NCBI GenBank assembly: GCA_963786225.1
Contig: CAWAYQ010000017.1
Coordinates: forward strand, 1 to 64,000
Source: Flaviflagellibacter sp963786225
GTDB taxonomy: Bacteria > Pseudomonadota > Alphaproteobacteria > Rhizobiales > Methylopilaceae
Reading direction: 5' to 3'
Length of the DNA: 64,000 nucleotides
Position 1 is the stretch's first letter. Each line of letters opens with the position of its first letter. Below are positions 59,029 to 64,000 of this stretch, piece after piece. The notes below the pieces were generated by a model that saw only the letters and a list, made by a program, of their open reading frames with translations, was not told where the DNA came from and made no database searches. The translations under genes and the position numbers were made by a program.

Positions 59029-59637
59029 TCAGAACGCCTCGTCGGCATAGCGCGGCACGAGCCGGCCGTCGCCGGGGCCGGCGGCCGGACGAATCGCGGC
59101 GGCATGGCGGGCGATGAAGCCGACGAGTTCGCGGCCGGCTTCCTCGATGGTGCGGTCGTTGACGATGCTGGCATCGACCGGCGTCCAGACTTCGAGCGAG
59201 CGCGCAAGCCGCGCCGCAAGGTCGCCGTCCTCGATCCGGGCGCGTCCCGCAAGGCGCTCGGCAAGAACCTCGACCGGCGCGGTGACTTCCACGACCGCGA
59301 CATTCTGCAGATGGATCCGGCTCCACGGCACGACGCGGCGCGACACATTGCAGACGGCAATAGCTCCGCGCCCGACCTCATCCAGCGCCGAATTGGGAAT
59401 CGCATAGCCGAGACCGTGCGCCCGCCAGCTGATCGCGAACGCCGCCTCCGCCTCGCCTTTCGCGAACGCCGCTTCGTCCAGCGTGTCGTGATCCTCGTGC
59501 GCGGAGCTCGCCCGCGTCACGATGCGGCGCGGAAACACGACGGCGGTGTTGCCGGCAAAAGCCGTACGCGCATGGGAGATCAGGCTGTCCTTGCCGGAAC
59601 CGCTCGGCCCAACGACGAAGACGAAGCCGCCCGCCAT
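59029..59637 (-). CDS. phnN: Ribose 1,5-bisphosphokinase
   Basis: 202 residues with P-loop VVGPSGSGKDSLISHA near residue 9 and SRRVVPWSRIHLQNVAVVEV near 100, matching PhnN, a guanylate-kinase-like enzyme. It converts ribose 1,5-bisphosphate to PRPP, recycling the C-P lyase pathway's sugar product. It overlaps phnM by one base. Confidence 0.9.
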   Translation of the reverse strand: MAGGFVFVVGPSGSGKDSLISHARTAFAGNTAVVFPRRIVTRASSAHEDHDTLDEAAFAKGEAEAAFAISWRAHGLGYAIPNSALDEVGRGAIAVCNVSRRVVPWSRIHLQNVAVVEVTAPVEVLAERLAGRARIEDGDLAARLARSLEVWTPVDASIVNDRTIEEAGRELVGFIARHAAAIRPAAGPGDGRLVPRYADEAF

Positions 59638-60782
59638 CAGATCACCCGCTCACCTTCACGCCACACCCGGCGAACGACGGGCACGGTGCCGGCCATGGCG
59701 ACGCGCACGAGATCGGCGCGCTTGCCCACAGCGATCTCGCCGCGATCGACAAGGCCCGTCGCCTCGGCCGGGGTCTTTGTGACGGTGCGGATCGCGGCGG
59801 GAAGGTCGATCCGTTCCACCGACTTCTGAAGCTCGAATGCGGCCATCAGGAGGCTCCCCGGAACGTAATCCGACGACAAAATGTCGAGGCACCCGTTCTC
59901 GGCGGATTCAAGCGCGGCAAGGTTCCCGGAATGCGAGCCGCCCCGAATGAAATTCGGCGCGCCCATCATCACGGCGACCTTGTGGTCGCGCAATGCCATC
60001 GCGGATTCGAGTGTGGTCGGGAACTCGGCCAGCGATACGCCTTCATCGATCGACAGCGCGACCTCGTCGAGCGTGGTGTCGTCATGGCTGGCAAGCGGGA
60101 TGCGGCGCTCGTGGGCAAAGCGCACGACATGCGGTCGGTTCTTCTCGGCGATCGCCCGATTCTCGATCATGCGGCGTTCGATCTCGCCCGAGAACTCCTC
60201 GGGAGAGCGCCCCGTTTTGCCGCAATAATAGATGAGGTACTTTTTCAGGTCCCGGAACTGGCGCTGGCCGGGCGTGTGGTCCATCAGCGACATCAGCCCG
60301 ATCGGAAATCGCGCGGAGAACTCCGCGAGCGAGGCGAGAAGATCGGGCGACGGAATCTCGCAGCGCAGATGCGTGATGTGCTCGGCGCGAAACAGATTGT
60401 TCGCGCGCGCGTCCTGCAGCGCTTCGCCGAGCTGGATCAGGTCCGCGCCAAGCCCACCGCCGTCGAGGTCCGTTCCCGCGCGCAGCGAATCGAACACCGT
60501 CGTGATGCCGGACGCCGCGATCTGCGCGTCATAGGCGAGTACCGCGCCCTTCGTGTTCCAGCGGACTTTGGGCCGCGGCACGTAATGACTTTCAAGATGG
60601 TCGGTGTGCAGTTCGACGAGACCCGGAATGAGATAATCGCCGCCGAAGTCCACGCCGCGCTCGGGAGAAGCGCCCTCGCCGGTCTCGACGATTTTTCCGT
60701 CCACCGCCGCAAGCCAGCCGCGCATCACGCGGTCGGCCAGAATGATTTCGGCGTTCTCGATCAGGGTCAGTGTATCGCTCAT
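59637..60782 (-). CDS. phnM: RPnTP hydrolase (C-P lyase accessory)
   Basis: 381 residues from ATG 60782 (an earlier GTG at 60800 overlaps phnL). Amidohydrolase with metal ligands in VELHTDHLESH near residue 55 and later HDDTTLDEVALSIDEGVSLA near 230, then FPTTLESAMALRDHKVAVMM. It removes diphosphate from ribose-1-phosphonate triphosphate before C-P cleavage. Confidence 0.92.
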   Translation of the reverse strand: MSDTLTLIENAEIILADRVMRGWLAAVDGKIVETGEGASPERGVDFGGDYLIPGLVELHTDHLESHYVPRPKVRWNTKGAVLAYDAQIAASGITTVFDSLRAGTDLDGGGLGADLIQLGEALQDARANNLFRAEHITHLRCEIPSPDLLASLAEFSARFPIGLMSLMDHTPGQRQFRDLKKYLIYYCGKTGRSPEEFSGEIERRMIENRAIAEKNRPHVVRFAHERRIPLASHDDTTLDEVALSIDEGVSLAEFPTTLESAMALRDHKVAVMMGAPNFIRGGSHSGNLAALESAENGCLDILSSDYVPGSLLMAAFELQKSVERIDLPAAIRTVTKTPAEATGLVDRGEIAVGKRADLVRVAMAGTVPVVRRVWREGERVI

Positions 60783-60796
60783 AATCTCTCTCTGGT

Positions 60797-61498
60797 TCAC
60801 GCCGCTCTAGCCGCGAAGCGTGTCACGTCCACGACACGGCTCGCGACGTGGTCGCGCACGTCCTCGTCATGGAAGATCCCGATGATCGCGGTGCCCTTTG
60901 CCTTCTTCTCCTCGATCAGTCCCACGACGACGGCGCGGTTCGCGGCGTCGAGCGAGGCGGTCGGCTCGTCCAGCAGAAGGACTGGAACGTCGGAGATGAA
61001 GCCGCGCGCGATGTTGACGCGCTGCTGCTCGCCGCCGGAGAAAGTCGCAGGCGGCAATGCCCACATTCGTTCCGGCACGTTGAGCGCGGCGAGCAGCTCC
61101 TCGGCGCGGGCTTCGGCCATGTCGGGCGCGAGGCCACTGTCGCGCCCCGCCGCCGCGACGACATCGCGCGCGCCGACGCGCGGAATAACGCGCAGAAACT
61201 GGCTGACATAACCCATCACGCTCTTGCGCAGATCCAGAATGCGGCGCGGCGCGGCGTCCGCGACATCGACGAATGTTTCGCCGTCGCGCACGAACACCGA
61301 ACCCTGGTCGCAGCGGTAATTGCCGTAGACGATCTTGAGAAGCGAAGATTTACCCGCACCCGACGGCCCGCCGAGAACGACGCATTCACCGGGCAGGACC
61401 TCGAACGATACGTCGCTGACCACATCGAGCCGGGTTCCGGCCCTCAGATGCAACGTGAAGGTCTTCGAGACACCGTCGAGTTTAACGAGAGGCTGCAT
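60797..61498 (-). CDS. phnL: C-P lyase complex ATPase-like subunit PhnL
   Basis: 233 residues of the ABC type without membrane partner. Walker A is GGPSGAGKSSLLKIVYGNYR near residue 37, signature FSGGEQQRVNIARGFI near 145, Walker B VLLLDEPTASLD. It takes part in forming the triphosphate-ribosyl phosphonate with PhnGHI. It is 15 bp upstream of phnM and 4 bp after phnK. Confidence 0.92.
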   Translation of the reverse strand: MQPLVKLDGVSKTFTLHLRAGTRLDVVSDVSFEVLPGECVVLGGPSGAGKSSLLKIVYGNYRCDQGSVFVRDGETFVDVADAAPRRILDLRKSVMGYVSQFLRVIPRVGARDVVAAAGRDSGLAPDMAEARAEELLAALNVPERMWALPPATFSGGEQQRVNIARGFISDVPVLLLDEPTASLDAANRAVVVGLIEEKKAKGTAIIGIFHDEDVRDHVASRVVDVTRFAARAA

Positions 61499-61501
61499 GG
61501 A

Positions 61502-62275
61502 TCAGGCCGCCAGAACCGAGGAAACGAGAAGCTGCGTATAGGGCTCGCGCGGATCGTCGAGCACCTGGTCGGTCAGGCCGGTCTCGATCACGCGCCCGCC
61601 CTTCATCACCATCATGCGGTGCGACAGGAGCCTGGCCACCGCGAGGTCGTGAGTGACGATGACGACGGCAAGGCCGAGTTCGGACACGAGCCCGCGAATG
61701 AGATCGAGCAACCGCGCTTGGACCGACACGTCGAGCCCCGAGGTCGGCTCATCCATGAAAACAAGACGCGGATGGGTGACGAGGTTGCGCGCGATCTGGA
61801 GCCGCTGCCGCATGCCACCGGAAAACGTCTTCGGACTGTCGTCGATCCGGCCGGGATCGATCTCGACGCGCGACAACCAGTCTTCGGCGGTCACCCGGAT
61901 ATCGCCGTAATGGCGCGCGCCGACCGCCATCAGCCGTTCGCCGACATTTCCGCCGGCCGACACCCGCATCCGCAATCCCTGAGTGGCATCCTGACGGATG
62001 AACCCCCAATCGGTGCGCATCAGAAGCCGGCGCTCGGCCTCGCTGAGCGTCGTGAGATCGCGCGCGACGCCGTCGCGGAAGCAGTAATGCACCTGGCCCG
62101 CATCCGGCGCGATTTCGGTCGCGAGAAGCCCGAGCAGAGTGGATTTGCCGGAGCCGGATTCTCCGACCACGGCCAGAACCTCACCCGGGTGGAGTTCGAG
62201 CGAGACGTCATCGCAGGCAATGTGCGGACCATAGCTCTTCGAGAGGCCGCGAGCCGACAGAAGCGGAACGTTCAT
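61502..62275 (-). CDS. phnK: C-P lyase complex ATPase-like subunit PhnK
   Basis: 257 residues from ATG 62275, which overlaps the phnJ stop (ATGA). Walker A is GESGSGKSTLLGLLATEI near residue 36, and a PhnK-type TDWGFIRQDATQGLRMRVSA lies near 85. The signature is FSGGMRQRLQIARNLV near 152. It binds the PhnGHIJ core and drives its conformational cycle. Confidence 0.93.
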   Translation of the reverse strand: MNVPLLSARGLSKSYGPHIACDDVSLELHPGEVLAVVGESGSGKSTLLGLLATEIAPDAGQVHYCFRDGVARDLTTLSEAERRLLMRTDWGFIRQDATQGLRMRVSAGGNVGERLMAVGARHYGDIRVTAEDWLSRVEIDPGRIDDSPKTFSGGMRQRLQIARNLVTHPRLVFMDEPTSGLDVSVQARLLDLIRGLVSELGLAVVIVTHDLAVARLLSHRMMVMKGGRVIETGLTDQVLDDPREPYTQLLVSSVLAA

Positions 62276-63171
62276 TGTGCGACCTCCCGGGCAAAAGGCG
62301 CGGTGCCCAGCATCGCACCGCGATGGCCCGCCGCGCGGCGCTCCTCGCAATGATCGGTGTCCGAGCAGACGAACATCCGCCCGCCGCGATCGTCGAGCAC
62401 GACCTCGTCGAGATAGACACCCTCCGCCGCGCACAGTGCGCACGGGTCGGCGAATGTCTGGACGCGGAAAGGATGGTCCTCGAAGTCGAGGCTTCTTACT
62501 TTCGTATGCGGCGGCACCGCATAGATCCGCTTTTCGCGTCCCGCGCCGAACAGCTGCAGCGCCGCGCAGTCGTCGAGTTTCGGATTGTCGAATTTCGGGA
62601 TCGGCGACGGGTCCATCACATAGCGTCCCGCGACCTCGACCGGATAAGCATAGGTGGTCGCGATACGACCGTGTTTTGCGATGTCCTCATAGAGCTTCAC
62701 ATGCATCAGCCCGTATTCGCCGAGAGCATGGAGCTTGCGCGTTTCCGTCTCGCGCGGTTCGAGAAAGCGCAGCGGCTCGGGAATCGGCACCTGGTAGACC
62801 ATGACCTGATCGGCGCGCAGCGCGAGCTCCGGCACGCGATGGCGCGTCTGGATGATGGTGGCGTCGGTGGTCTTCGTCGTCGTCGCGACATTGGCCGTCC
62901 GCGCGAAGAATTTCCGGATCGAGACGGCGTTGGTCGTGTCGTCAGACCCCTGGTCGATGACCTTCAGCACATCATCCGGCCCGAGGATCGAGGCGGTGAC
63001 TTGCACGCCGCCGGTGCCCCAGCCATAGGGCATCGGCATTTCACGGCTTGCGAACGGCACCTGATAGCCGGGGATCGCGATCGCCTTCAGGATCGCACGG
63101 CGAATCATGCGCTTCGTCTGTTCGTCGAGATAGGCGAAATTGTAGCCGGAGGCCGTTGCGTGCTCGTTCAT
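62272..63171 (-). CDS. phnJ: C-P lyase subunit PhnJ
   Basis: 299 residues from ATG 63171, overlapping the phnI stop by 4 bp. It is the radical-SAM carbon-phosphorus lyase that cuts 5-phosphoribosyl-1-phosphonate. The cluster cysteines are Cys244, Cys247 and Cys269, and Cys275 corresponds to the catalytic thiyl cysteine of E. coli PhnJ (241, 244, 266 and 272). MPMPYGWGTGGVQVTASIL near residue 45 is strongly conserved in the family. Fully intact. Confidence 0.96.
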   Translation of the reverse strand: MNEHATASGYNFAYLDEQTKRMIRRAILKAIAIPGYQVPFASREMPMPYGWGTGGVQVTASILGPDDVLKVIDQGSDDTTNAVSIRKFFARTANVATTTKTTDATIIQTRHRVPELALRADQVMVYQVPIPEPLRFLEPRETETRKLHALGEYGLMHVKLYEDIAKHGRIATTYAYPVEVAGRYVMDPSPIPKFDNPKLDDCAALQLFGAGREKRIYAVPPHTKVRSLDFEDHPFRVQTFADPCALCAAEGVYLDEVVLDDRGGRMFVCSDTDHCEERRAAGHRGAMLGTAPFAREVAQ

Positions 63172-64000
63172 TCCGCAGCCTCCCGGGTTTCCTCGTCCAT
63201 ACGCACGGCCTGCTCCGCGCGCATGCGGCGCACGAGGTCGAGTTCTGCCTGGAAGTCGACGTAATGCGGCAATTTCAGATGCTCGACGAAGCCGGTCGCT
63301 TGCAGATTGTCGCAATGCGCGAGCACGAACTCCTCATCCTGGGCCGGCGCCTGCACATCCCCGCCCATTTCGCGGGTGCGAAGCGCGCGGTCGACCAGTG
63401 CCATCGCCATGGCCTTGCGCTCGCCGCGCCCGAACGCGATGCCGTAGCCGCGCGTGAACTGCGGCGGAACCTTCGCCGAACCGGTGAACTGGGTGATCAT
63501 CTCGCATTCGGTCAGCATCACATCGCCGAGCGGCACGGCGAAGCCGAGTTCTTCAGGCACGAATTCGAGTTCGACATCGCCGACCCGGATTTCGCCGATG
63601 AACGGATGGGTGCGGCCAAAGCCCCGCTGCGTTGAATAGCCGAGCGCCAGCACGAAGCCCTCGTCGCCGCGCGCCAGTGCCTGAAGCCTGAGATCGCGCG
63701 TGGTGGGAAAGTCGAGCGGCTCCCGCGTCAGGTCGGCGACAGGTACATCGGGATCGGCCGCCGGCGCCGGCTCGATCAGACCTTCGCTGTCGAGGAGCCC
63801 GGTGACATGCGGCATGTCGGCCAGCGCGGCGTCGCTTTCCTCGGGCGCGGACGGTGCGCCTTCGGCGGCGAGCGCGAAATCGATCAGACGATGCGTGTAG
63901 TCGAAGGTCGGGCCCAGCATCTGGCCGCCCGGCAGATCCTTGTAGATGGCAGAGATACGGCGCATGGCCTTCATCGCGGCCGTGTTCAGCGGCTCCGAAT
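63168..64000 (-). CDS. phnI: C-P lyase subunit PhnI, 5' end beyond the window
   Basis: 277 residues of the C-terminal part are visible; PhnI is usually about 350-370 long, so about 90 are missing beyond the right edge. The last bases translate as SEPLNTAAMKAMRRISAIYK, continuing the family sequence. PGGQMLGPTFDYTHRLIDFA near the visible start and CEMITQFTGSAKVPPQFTRG later are typical. In the complex it is a nucleosidase transferring the phosphonate to ribose-triphosphate. It overlaps phnJ by 4 bp. Confidence 0.93.
   Translation of the reverse strand, partial: SEPLNTAAMKAMRRISAIYKDLPGGQMLGPTFDYTHRLIDFALAAEGAPSAPEESDAALADMPHVTGLLDSEGLIEPAPAADPDVPVADLTREPLDFPTTRDLRLQALARGDEGFVLALGYSTQRGFGRTHPFIGEIRVGDVELEFVPEELGFAVPLGDVMLTECEMITQFTGSAKVPPQFTRGYGIAFGRGERKAMAMALVDRALRTREMGGDVQAPAQDEEFVLAHCDNLQATGFVEHLKLPHYVDFQAELDLVRRMRAEQAVRMDEETREAAE

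Overview
The window is about 64 kb of GC-rich DNA (high-GC third codon positions throughout) from what looks like an alphaproteobacterium of the order Hyphomicrobiales (Rhizobiales). The evidence is gene content and style: a NasS/NasT pair with nrtABC and a ferredoxin-type NirA, tripartite tricarboxylate (Tct), TRAP and ABC carboxylate importers, a C-P lyase operon, and an alphaproteobacterial-type SucC. No rRNA, tRNA, CRISPR array, transposase or integrase was seen. It reads as a chromosomal region of stacked catabolic and nutrient-scavenging operons.

Layout. (1) 1-9292: a divergent carboxylate-utilisation locus. The leftward operon is tctC-tctB-tctA-MmgE/PrpD-SDR, then a frameshifted enoyl-CoA hydratase; a GntR regulator gene also points left; a second MmgE/PrpD and an isopropylmalate/isocitrate-type dehydrogenase point right. 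Two GntR-like operators lie between the divergent genes. (2) 9317-22011: nitrate assimilation, all leftward. nasT-nasS comes first, then a leader with a -24/-12 promoter, ANTAR-type hairpin(s) and a strong terminator, then nrtABC, an FAD oxidoreductase, nirA, an Fe-S/FAD reductase, nasA and a small membrane protein. (3) 22028-23614: a decayed stretch with an ECF sigma gene broken by one base, a folE 5' fragment, a DUF1348 gene and a sucD stump cut after about 31 codons. (4) 23614-28371: sucC, an NDP-forming acyl-CoA ligase and formyl-CoA transferase. (5) 28410-32369: a nitrosative-stress-like cluster around an NsrR-type Rrf2 regulator, with a globin-less flavohaemoglobin-type reductase fused to PAS, a YeaR-like cupin, a small membrane protein and an HPP-CBS protein, sharing repeated palindromic operators.

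(6) 32460-47257: sugar-acid (erythronate/threonate-type) catabolism. It has an ABC importer, OtnK, OtnC, OtnI, a beta-decarboxylating dehydrogenase, an aldehyde dehydrogenase, a cupin, an Asp/Glu-racemase-like protein and a GntR regulator that appears to carry two winged helices. Trans-aconitate methyltransferase and an AbrB-family membrane protein sit at the operon end; LrgA/LrgB follow otnI. (7) 47361-54771: a 2-hydroxyacid module with a D-2-hydroxyacid dehydrogenase, a DctPQM TRAP importer, a GlcG-like protein, an FMN 2-hydroxyacid oxidase and a dihaem peroxidase. (8) 54774-64000: a cyclic-nucleotide-binding membrane protein, phnCDE behind a Pho-box-like repeat, and a convergent operon phnI-J-K-L-M-N plus a MOSC protein. 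phnI runs off the right edge. A large cloverleaf-like palindrome separates the two phn units.

Logic: most of the window imports and oxidises small carboxylates and hydroxy acids, with nitrogen control (RpoN-type promoters plus NasT antitermination) and phosphate control (Pho box) over the nutrient operons. No wholly new system can be proven from sequence alone. The most interesting items are the nitrate leader RNA, the NsrR/FNR-PAS/YeaR/HPP cluster with its operators, the Fe-S reductase that shares an N-terminal motif with NirA, the sucD/folE/sigma decay zone, and the cloverleaf palindrome.
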